Positions 34,655-42,046 of a DNA stretch of 64,000 nucleotides are shown here, in pieces. The DNA lies in contig NZ_CP058595.1 in NCBI RefSeq assembly GCF_013402795.1, positions 3,512,001 through 3,576,000 of the forward strand, in the 5' to 3' direction. Within the stretch, counting starts at the first letter, position 1. Every line of letters begins with the position of its first letter. The notes under the pieces were generated by a model that worked only from the letters and a program-made list of their open reading frames with translations, was not told the DNA's origin and searched no databases. The stretch is from Costertonia aggregata (lineage in GTDB: Bacteria > Bacteroidota > Bacteroidia > Flavobacteriales > Flavobacteriaceae). The translations under genes and the position numbers were made by a program.

Positions 34655-35308
34655 TTATTGGTAAAAGCGGCCAAGGTCATGACTATGTTTTAGAGCCATT
34701 TCGTAGTAACTTTGATTCATGTCTTCCCCAATTTGTCTGTAGATTTCTTGCCTTTTCTTGGGCGAAAACCTAAAGTCAGACCAATCTAAATAACGCTTTG
34801 ATTCAACTTCCATTAAGTCTTTGCGATCTTGGTAATAACAAGCGTAGTCTATTAATGAATTAAAGCTTCCTTTAATACCTTTCATGATTTTGTACTCATT
34901 ATCGAACTGTTCAGATGTGATTTTTGTTTTTAATTCTAATTCACCTTTTACGAAACATATGCCTTTTTGGTGTACCGACTGTAGTGCTTCAGGAAAATCA
35001 AGCTCTTTGTAATCGATTGGTTCATGATCATAATGAGTCCAGTCTACCTTATATTTTTTGGAGTAAAAATATTTGGTGAATATAAAAGTACTAGGAATAA
35101 TGACTTCTTTGTTTTCTAAATTAGGAGTATCGTAAATGCCGCTATAAACTTGTGCTAAGCAGCAACCACTAAAAAATTTTAATCCTAAATTTTGGGGCTC
35201 CTTTAAAAGAATTCGTTTTGAAACATCCAACAAAATTTTACCGAAAAAATACTTTCCATTTTGATGGGCGTAGAAGATGTCTCCTTCTTCCAGTTTTTTT
35301 TTGCTCAT
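34655..35308 (-). CDS. Probable immunity protein, Imm26-like
   Basis: This cytosolic protein has 217 residues. The start KKLEEGDIFYAHQNGKYFFG is the pattern of the Imm26-type beta-barrel fold ('eGDiFaiplekgkygfGrV'). That is followed by a basic, aromatic C-terminal half. The gene lies 9 bp downstream of the Hint/GIY-YIG effector in the same direction, which is the usual place for the cognate immunity gene. I infer that it neutralises the nuclease domain of that effector in the cytoplasm of producing and sister cells. Family assignment is moderate. The role follows mainly from position. Confidence 0.65.
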   Translation of the reverse strand: MSKKKLEEGDIFYAHQNGKYFFGKILLDVSKRILLKEPQNLGLKFFSGCCLAQVYSGIYDTPNLENKEVIIPSTFIFTKYFYSKKYKVDWTHYDHEPIDYKELDFPEALQSVHQKGICFVKGELELKTKITSEQFDNEYKIMKGIKGSFNSLIDYACYYQDRKDLMEVESKRYLDWSDFRFSPKKRQEIYRQIGEDMNQSYYEMALKHSHDLGRFYQ

Positions 35309-35317
35309 TTTATTTTG

Positions 35318-36844
35318 TTAACAGGGGTTATGTAGATTCCCAAATTTATCGTATTTGGCTTTGGTTATAGCATTTTTCTTATTTGCTAGGTTGGCCTTTC
35401 CACCATTTTTTTCAATATGATGTTGTTCCCAAGCATGCGCCTCGTAAGGTGTCCAATTACCACTCTTAGGGGTGTCGATATCGTATTTTCCTGGGTTATC
35501 CCATTCAGCCTTAATCCCTCCTTCCGCTGCATGCTGACTTATTCTGGTGCTGGTTCCTTGAGTTGTTTGTCCAACATAAACCACTTTTCCGCTGGCTTTA
35601 TCCGTAACAGTATAAATCTCCGTTGGAGTTTTGGTGGTACTCTCAAAAAGCGAAGGTTTATTTTGATTATGGACCAAAATGCCGAGATGACCAACAAAAT
35701 AATTGTGGTACTCCTCGATTTCAAGATTAAAGGTAGGCAAATCAACAACGGTGGTGGTCGAAATACTGGTTATCTTTTCAATATCACCCGAAGAACTTAA
35801 GACAGGCATACCAATCGCAAGTTCCTTTGTTGGCAACCATTTTTTAATGTCCGTTATCCAAAAAAGGTGTTTTGAGGTGGCATCTATAGAAGAATTATTT
35901 TCAGTTTTTAAATTAAAATAACGGTCGGTCCAGTTGTTATAAGTCCGAACTATATTTTTTTCCTCTACCCTATTCTTTTTTACATTATATGATAGCACCT
36001 TGTCACCAGCTGTAAGTTTTTCTATTTCTTTTGTTCCGTTTGGTGTTTTGACCAAAGTCCCTGCGAGAAAACAAGGTTCAGTCTTACCCAACTGATCATA
36101 CGGTACATCATCCGCAATCTTGGCAACATCGTCCCCAGCTTCGATAACATCATCTACCACCTCTACAACATCATCAGCTGCTCGTCCGGCTCTCCACATT
36201 CGAAATCCCTTTTCAATCGCCTTCCCGGCCCCCAAAAACAAAAAGCCCAGCGCTACCTCTTTAAACAAGGCTTCTTCATCGCCATCTTGGGAATAATCGT
36301 ACAACGCTTTTACCGTTAACAGACAACCTGCCACCTCCAAGGCGGCAACGGTGACGGCAATACCCGTGGCCAAAGCCCCTGATGCTGCGCCTACGGCAGC
36401 AATAGCCGCGATCGCCGCTCCTCCAGTAACTACTATCAGGGCAACAGCGGCTACGACCAAAGCCACTTTACCCAAAGTACTCCAAAATCCACCTTCCTCC
36501 TCGGCACAAGCTGCTTCGGCTTCTTCCAATGAGTAAAAAATCTCGATTTTACCGCCGACACTGCAAGGCAGGACCGAGTCTTCCAATAACGGGTTAAAAT
36601 ACCCTACGAAAATACCGTCCTCAAAACCGTCCCAGGCAACGGGTGCCGGTACACAGGCACTACCGGTCACCGAGCACGTGCCAAAAGGCTGTACGTTGAC
36701 CATGGGGACCATATCGCCGGTATTTGCGATAGGCTCGTCGAACAAAAACGAATTATTGTTGTTCGTGATTTTGAACTCCATGGGGGCCGTGCCTTTGTCA
36801 CAGGCTAAATAGGTTCCTTGTGGTACATACTTTTTAGCGCCCAT
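35318..36844 (-). CDS. T6SS effector: PAAR-like (DUF4280) + hydrophobic region + Hint + GIY-YIG nuclease
   Basis: This 508-residue polymorphic toxin has four parts. Residues 1-105 form a DUF4280 PAAR-like tip (VPQGTYLACDKGTAPMEF, VQPFGTCSVTG, LPCSVGGKIEI). About 120-190 is a very hydrophobic Ala/Gly/Val-rich segment that could help cross the target inner membrane. About 257-395 is a Hint autoprocessing domain starting at Cys (CFLAGTLVKTPNGTKEIEKL) and ending NYFVGHLGILVHN. About 401-508 is the toxin: EIYTVTDKASGKVVYVGQTT, then an Arg and His, and EAHAWEQHHIEKNGG, matching the GIY-YIG fold with its late Glu. It is predicted to be a DNase released by Hint cleavage. It overlaps the upstream gene by 11 bp, with probable immunity genes behind. 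Confidence 0.85.
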   Translation of the reverse strand: MGAKKYVPQGTYLACDKGTAPMEFKITNNNNSFLFDEPIANTGDMVPMVNVQPFGTCSVTGSACVPAPVAWDGFEDGIFVGYFNPLLEDSVLPCSVGGKIEIFYSLEEAEAACAEEEGGFWSTLGKVALVVAAVALIVVTGGAAIAAIAAVGAASGALATGIAVTVAALEVAGCLLTVKALYDYSQDGDEEALFKEVALGFLFLGAGKAIEKGFRMWRAGRAADDVVEVVDDVIEAGDDVAKIADDVPYDQLGKTEPCFLAGTLVKTPNGTKEIEKLTAGDKVLSYNVKKNRVEEKNIVRTYNNWTDRYFNLKTENNSSIDATSKHLFWITDIKKWLPTKELAIGMPVLSSSGDIEKITSISTTTVVDLPTFNLEIEEYHNYFVGHLGILVHNQNKPSLFESTTKTPTEIYTVTDKASGKVVYVGQTTQGTSTRISQHAAEGGIKAEWDNPGKYDIDTPKSGNWTPYEAHAWEQHHIEKNGGKANLANKKNAITKAKYDKFGNLHNPC

Positions 36845-37697
36845 TGGTTTCGGTATTAAATTCAGCGATGTCTTGCTTGCTCTCGGTCATGTAAAAACCA
36901 GGAATCTTTACTTTTATCTGTTGCGTACCTTTAACGAGCCAATGGTTACGGTCAAACTCTAAGCGTTCTTTATAGTCTACCTGTAGTTCCACTTTCATGT
37001 CTACCTTATCCTTTAATGTTCTGATGAACTTTGTCAACTCCCTACCATCTAACTTCTCCTCATCAACGGTACCGCTACCTTCAATCACCAAAGGGTTTTT
37101 AATGTCCCCGCTAGAGATAAGTTTATAATCGATTTTTAAAGGAAGGGATTGGGTTACCAAAAATTTGGCGAGTTGCCTGTTCACTGTGTTTTCTGAAGCA
37201 TTTGTATAGTTTCCGTAAAGTCCGGGAAATAAAAAATATAAGGCTCCCTGGTTCGCTACTTCTTTTTCCAGACTACCATTTTTAAGATTGTTTTCGACAA
37301 TGGCTATGGTCTTATCAATTTGATCACGGGTTTCCTTGGTAGCTTCTTTTTTCCATTTTTTGCGCAGTTTGCCCCATTTTTCGATTACTAAAGGTTTGTT
37401 ATATATTTTTTTGAAATTTCCTTTCTCATCAGTGCCCACGGTCACTTCATGCAACAAAGCGTTCATTTCCCTGTTCAATTTTTCAGTAGCACTGTCCTTG
37501 CCAAAATCTTCGGATATGGTCCTCACATCAAAAATATGCCCTTCACCCGTAATATTTGGTCTAACATAAGTTTTTTCGAGCACGGACTCAGACGAGTTTT
37601 TCATCATAACATCTTTTGTGGCAACAATGGACTTGGATGTATGTTTGTAGTTTTTACGCTGTAGCGCATGTGGCCGAATCTGCAATAGTGTTTCCAT
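36834..37697 (-). CDS. Unknown protein between VgrG and PAAR-like effector, possible adaptor/chaperone
   Basis: I do not recognise this 287-residue protein. It has no signal peptide or membrane segment. The N-terminal 45 residues are basic and Ser-rich. A helical, Lys/Glu-rich middle follows (KKWKKEATKETRDQIDKTIA), then a beta-rich C-terminal half (LPLKIDYKLISSGD, QQIKVKIPGFYMTESKQ). It is encoded between vgrG (5 bp gap) and the PAAR-like effector (11 bp overlap). In other T6SSs that slot holds proteins that load PAAR effectors onto VgrG, so a similar role is inferred. It shows none of the sequence signs of Eag (DUF1795) or Tap (DUF4123) chaperones. Confidence 0.6.
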   Translation of the reverse strand: METLLQIRPHALQRKNYKHTSKSIVATKDVMMKNSSESVLEKTYVRPNITGEGHIFDVRTISEDFGKDSATEKLNREMNALLHEVTVGTDEKGNFKKIYNKPLVIEKWGKLRKKWKKEATKETRDQIDKTIAIVENNLKNGSLEKEVANQGALYFLFPGLYGNYTNASENTVNRQLAKFLVTQSLPLKIDYKLISSGDIKNPLVIEGSGTVDEEKLDGRELTKFIRTLKDKVDMKVELQVDYKERLEFDRNHWLVKGTQQIKVKIPGFYMTESKQDIAEFNTETNGR

Positions 37698-37702
37698 CTG
37701 AT

Positions 37703-39532
37703 CTACCCTTTGTTCACATGTACCTCGCCGCCTGTAAGTTTGCTGGTTGCCCTGCCATGCATGGCCAGTTCTTTCCCGGAAAGAATATCTACTTTTTCAT
37801 TACCCACAACATTAAGGTTGGTTTTTGCCTTTACCTTGACTTCGGCTTCGGTACTTCTCATATCAACATTTTCCTTACCACTTATTTGTACCGTAGCTTC
37901 TGCACTGTGCATACCAATGGCATCTTTTGATGCTATGGCAATAGTAGATTCTTCAGATTTTATGGTCAACGCGTTTTTTGCTTTAATATCAATGGTGTCC
38001 GCGTTCAATGAAAGGTTGCCAGGAGCGGTAATGCTGATGCTACTGTTTTTGGTGTCCAAAAATATCTTATTGCTGTTTTTGTCCGTAATGGTTATCGATT
38101 CTTCCCCATCGGTATCGTTCAGTTCTATGAGGTGCCCGCTCCTGGTCCTTATGGCCTTGGTGTTGTTTTCCGGGTCGGCGAACCCGCTTTTTGTGCTCGC
38201 GCTATGGCCCGCACTGAGGACAAAGGGCCGCTCTGGGTTGTTGCCCTCGAAGCCCACGAGTACCTCCTCGTCCTTTTCGGGGATGAAATAAAAGCCTTTT
38301 CCGCTGCCGGAATAGGGAGTATGCATCTTTATCCATGGGGTGGAAGTGCCCATAGGTTTCTGCCACCCGAACTGTACCTTTATGCGACCCAGGCCTTCTG
38401 GATCGGCATTGTCGAGGACGAGCCCCCTCTGTGCCTGTGCGAAAGGTGCACTGAAGACATTACCGTAGAACGGGTGTTCGGTGCCTTCTGGTACCCCCTC
38501 GAACTCGTTCAGGTAATGTCCGCTATGGTCGAAACCATGCGTTATCTTTGTGACCATGTAGGAGCCATAGGCGTCCTTTGTATTGCCGTCGGTAAAGTTG
38601 AGCCCCTCTACGGTAAGGGTATCGCCCACACAAAGGGAAACGAGTTCCGAAGAGCCGGAGGCGGTGACCATGGCCGACGTTCGGGCATGTACGGCCACCT
38701 TGGCAGCGGTGTCCATACCGCCCTGCCCGCTATATTCATGTTGGTCCAAGGACCAGTGGTAGTTCCCCTTTTTCGAGAACAGCGTCTCGGAAGCACCGTC
38801 CACTACATCGATATAGGGATGTCCTCCCTGTGCCTTGTAGGCCGAGGCATCGGATTCCAACAGGGAATCGTTGACCCAGTCATGGGAACTTACCCCAAAG
38901 ATGCGTCCCTGCAGGTTCGCCGACAGTTGGAAGGTATGCACGTTCTCGCCGTAGGTACCTTGAAAACTTCCCTGACCGCTACGGCCCACATGTAATGCCT
39001 TACCATTGTCGTACATCCATACCCCGTACCTTGCACAAAGGCGGCGTACGAAACTGAAATCGTCCTCATTGTACTGCACGGTATAGGGCAATTTTATATC
39101 GGTACCGTTTCCCAAGGCGGTCTTTAGAAGATTGGTGTCATGGCCGTCGAAGGTATCGGTAATGACCTGCCCCAGCGAAGTGCCCTCTTCGTAACTTTTG
39201 CACTGGGCGGATCTGGAAAGCAGTATGCTCGGGCTGTAGCCCGAAAGTATGAGGTTTCCCGGTGCGCCGCTGTGCTTTTGGAGGTCCGCCGAGGTAACCA
39301 CCCCTATGAACTCCAGTTCCCCGTTGTCCAGACCTATGGATACTTTTTTCCCTACGGATTTCAGGGCATTGTCCATAAGGGCACTGCCGTACCCTTCGGT
39401 GGCATTGGCGGGGAAGCTTATCCTGAAAGCGCTATGGTCGCCCATGGACTGTGAAATGGTGACCCTGTAGCTAGACTTTGGAAGGAATTCCGAACCGTCT
39501 ATCAGCAGTTTGGGGGATACGATTTTTGACAT
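37703..39532 (-). CDS. vgrG: T6SS spike protein VgrG (TssI)
   Basis: VgrG trimers form the puncturing tip carrying PAAR-type effectors. At 609 residues it has gp27-like domains (VTISQSMGDHSAFRISFP, YNEDDFSFVRRLCARYGVWM), a gp5-like OB fold (LGRIKVQFGW, STPWIKMHTPYSGSGKGFYF, EVLVGFEGNNPERPFVLSAG) and a repetitive beta-helix needle (SITITDKNSNKIFLD, then repeated short valine/lysine strands). It ends without an effector extension. The gene looks more GC-rich than its neighbours. It is 170 bp downstream of tssF, so it may have its own promoter. The gap contains a triplicated TGCACA-type motif. Confidence 0.95.
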   Translation of the reverse strand: MSKIVSPKLLIDGSEFLPKSSYRVTISQSMGDHSAFRISFPANATEGYGSALMDNALKSVGKKVSIGLDNGELEFIGVVTSADLQKHSGAPGNLILSGYSPSILLSRSAQCKSYEEGTSLGQVITDTFDGHDTNLLKTALGNGTDIKLPYTVQYNEDDFSFVRRLCARYGVWMYDNGKALHVGRSGQGSFQGTYGENVHTFQLSANLQGRIFGVSSHDWVNDSLLESDASAYKAQGGHPYIDVVDGASETLFSKKGNYHWSLDQHEYSGQGGMDTAAKVAVHARTSAMVTASGSSELVSLCVGDTLTVEGLNFTDGNTKDAYGSYMVTKITHGFDHSGHYLNEFEGVPEGTEHPFYGNVFSAPFAQAQRGLVLDNADPEGLGRIKVQFGWQKPMGTSTPWIKMHTPYSGSGKGFYFIPEKDEEVLVGFEGNNPERPFVLSAGHSASTKSGFADPENNTKAIRTRSGHLIELNDTDGEESITITDKNSNKIFLDTKNSSISITAPGNLSLNADTIDIKAKNALTIKSEESTIAIASKDAIGMHSAEATVQISGKENVDMRSTEAEVKVKAKTNLNVVGNEKVDILSGKELAMHGRATSKLTGGEVHVNKG

Positions 39533-39702
39533 AACTCATTTGATTTGACCAAGTTAAAATAGGCACAAAATGCACAATGCACAAAAAAAACGATGTGATT
39601 TCGTTAAAATACAATGGTATTTTCTTTTTGATGGACCGGCACGTGTTTTTTGACAAATTTCCCCGTTGGTATATTTTGGGTCCTTTAGCCTCATCACGGC
39701 TT

Positions 39703-41565
39703 TTAGTTCACATAAAATATCCTGAAAGGGAGAATATTGGCCGACCTGTTTTCAAGCCCTATCAGCAATTCTTTTTTTAAGTGTTCCCAGTCCTCTTCTG
39801 TGTAAGAAGCATCTATATTTTTGGTGATATGTATATCGGTAGTAGGCATGTAACCAATGCCTTCTTGCTGTCCCACCATTACCCCTTTCTTTATCTGTAT
39901 GTTGGAAACGCTTTCCCTGAAAATACTGTAACAGTATTGAACGATATCCTGCCTGGTTATAACCTTCCCTTTGGAAAGCACATGCTCTCTATACGCATAT
40001 ATTTTCTCACTGGCGGTAGGCTCGTCCCTGCCACCCACGGTACCTGTTATAAATACAAGCGAGTTGGGCATAAAGGCAGTTCCCGAATATTGCACAAGTT
40101 TGGTATGGGGATGAATTTTATTCGCTTTTTCCCCAGCTGTGGTCCAATAGGATGCAAACACCACATCATCCTTATTTTTATCTATACTGTTTTTATTGAT
40201 AATTAGATAAGGGACTTTATTCTTTTTAAAATCCCGTAGTTCAATTTGTTGCTCGATACGGGAGACTGTTTTTTTAAGGTCTTTTATGTTTGAATCGATA
40301 AAATCATCGTTTATGGCCGAAAAGGCCACACTATCCTCTTTTAACAGATCCAATGTGTAATTGAGCAACTCCGATGCATCACGTTCATCAAAACGTGATA
40401 CGCCGCCATATCTTAGATAGGCATTTGGGTTGTCATCATCGGTTTTCTCCCTGTTTTGGATAAAATAGATATTACCGCTATCACCCTCTATCTTTTGAAC
40501 GTCAAAAAAATAATCATCATCTACATTCAAGGGTAAAATGTTCAAATAGGATTGTAACCTCTTATTTGTTTCGTGCGCTTTTTTGTTCAATACGGGAAAG
40601 CAATTGATATGGCAATGTAGATTATCGAGCATTTGTTGCGAAACTACACTAGAGAACGAAATACGAATCCATAGCAGAGGTTGCTTGAAATCATTCAAGC
40701 CTTCTTTAGTGATAAAGTCCTTGAAATTCTCAGGGTAGTGTTTGGTATTCTCGGCAACGTTGATTGTGCTATCAATGGTATAAAAATGGTTTTTGTAAAA
40801 TTGCTTTACGTGTTCCTCGTAAAAGCGCTGTTTGCTTTGTATGGATTCATTTATATACCCGGAAAAAGAATGTAAGTTGTCGGTTTTATCATTATATCCC
40901 CTTACAACATTGAGTTCTGTGCCGTTTAATGACCATGAGGCAATATTGATATGATGTGCCAACAACTCTTTTTGTGAAAAGTTAAGTACATCAAAATAGC
41001 ATAATAGCTGGTTGAGCTCTATTAGTCCCGGTGCTGGCCGAATACCTAGATAAATGCAAGAGGTTTCGGTGTTTTGCTTTAGTTCCGACTCTGATAAAAA
41101 TGGTACCTCCCTATGGTTTTCATACTTCACGACTTTGTTGGGATGTACTACATACTTTAGTTCGCAATTGTTTAGTGTAAAGTCTCCGGCCGGAGAGAAA
41201 AAATAATCCTCAAAGTCGTTTTTCCCGTTATTTCTAAAAATGGGCATTCGTTTTCTATGATAAAATTGGGAACGTTCATTGATATCGATATGGGCATCGA
41301 CCGGGAGTGCGTGCATTACGGCGTGTGCTGGTTTTGCCGTGACCGATATCTCTGGGGTCAACAGATCTACCAGGCGTTCGGTAATTCTGGTACGGCTCGC
41401 CTTTACCGTATCGGATATTCGTTCAAATTCATGGGCACAAGCATCAAATAAAATACTCACCATAGGGTCAAAAGAGAACTCTATCTCTATATCATCTACA
41501 CCCCAAGTTTCTGCTGCCCTGCGGATGAGGCGATCCTTTATCTCTTCTTTGGTAAGGGTTTTCAT
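39703..41565 (-). CDS. tssF: T6SS baseplate protein TssF
   Basis: TssF forms the baseplate wedge with TssG and TssE. The N-terminal block IEFSFDPMVSILFDACAHEF with ERISDTVKASRTRITERLVDLL is the TssF start. HAVMHALPVDAHIDINERSQ and NNCELKYVVHP follow, and the C-terminal region has YREHVLSKGKVITRQDIVQY. At 620 residues it is in the family range. It lies directly after tssE (45 bp) in the leftward operon. Confidence 0.85.
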   Translation of the reverse strand: MKTLTKEEIKDRLIRRAAETWGVDDIEIEFSFDPMVSILFDACAHEFERISDTVKASRTRITERLVDLLTPEISVTAKPAHAVMHALPVDAHIDINERSQFYHRKRMPIFRNNGKNDFEDYFFSPAGDFTLNNCELKYVVHPNKVVKYENHREVPFLSESELKQNTETSCIYLGIRPAPGLIELNQLLCYFDVLNFSQKELLAHHINIASWSLNGTELNVVRGYNDKTDNLHSFSGYINESIQSKQRFYEEHVKQFYKNHFYTIDSTINVAENTKHYPENFKDFITKEGLNDFKQPLLWIRISFSSVVSQQMLDNLHCHINCFPVLNKKAHETNKRLQSYLNILPLNVDDDYFFDVQKIEGDSGNIYFIQNREKTDDDNPNAYLRYGGVSRFDERDASELLNYTLDLLKEDSVAFSAINDDFIDSNIKDLKKTVSRIEQQIELRDFKKNKVPYLIINKNSIDKNKDDVVFASYWTTAGEKANKIHPHTKLVQYSGTAFMPNSLVFITGTVGGRDEPTASEKIYAYREHVLSKGKVITRQDIVQYCYSIFRESVSNIQIKKGVMVGQQEGIGYMPTTDIHITKNIDASYTEEDWEHLKKELLIGLENRSANILPFRIFYVN

Positions 41566-41610
41566 AGGTTTATATCTTTTTTACTTGTGTGTTTATATAA
41601 CGCACAAAAA

Positions 41611-42042
41611 TTATTTGTAAGATAACGGTGCCAAATAGTAGTCGCCTACAAAACTATAGGGTTCATCGGTTTTGACTATTACTCCGGTTATCACGATTTT
41701 GAGAAATTTTTTTAACCGTACTTTTTTAGAACTTTCAGAAATATTTTCTCTCAAATCAATATCCAGATTAACTTTTGCCAATCTTTTTTCATAAGTGTCT
41801 ATTTGTTCTTTCAACGATTTTTTAATGCGCTCTTTCAAGACATTGGTATTGACCAATAGGTCAAAATCCGATTCCCAGATTTCACTTCCAAAATCATCGT
41901 CAAAGGTGTATTCCTGAAAATATGTAGTGATGATGACACTGATAAATTGGGAAATGGATTCCTGTAAAGATATTTTTTGGAGTTCTTTTTTTTCAAAAAA
42001 ACGTTTAAAATCAAATGGGGCCTTGTAGTAGGGTTTTGCCAT
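41611..42042 (-). CDS. tssE: T6SS baseplate protein TssE (gp25-like)
   Basis: This is a 143-residue GPW/gp25-type protein. The conserved acidic-glycine block appears as FDDDFGSEIWESDFDLL, followed by the IKKSLKEQIDTYEKRLAKV helix and a C-terminal beta region (LKIVITGVIVKTDEPYSF). TssE starts sheath assembly on the baseplate. It is 4 bp downstream of tssH and 45 bp before tssF. The sequence is divergent from proteobacterial TssE, as expected in Bacteroidota. Position supports the call. Confidence 0.75.
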   Translation of the reverse strand: MAKPYYKAPFDFKRFFEKKELQKISLQESISQFISVIITTYFQEYTFDDDFGSEIWESDFDLLVNTNVLKERIKKSLKEQIDTYEKRLAKVNLDIDLRENISESSKKVRLKKFLKIVITGVIVKTDEPYSFVGDYYLAPLSYK

Positions 42043-42046
42043 AGGT

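Noticed and set aside
38132-38995. Open frame of 287 codons on the + strand opposite vgrG
   Set aside because: A shadow of the GC-richer vgrG gene. The minus strand encodes unmistakable VgrG blocks across the same interval.
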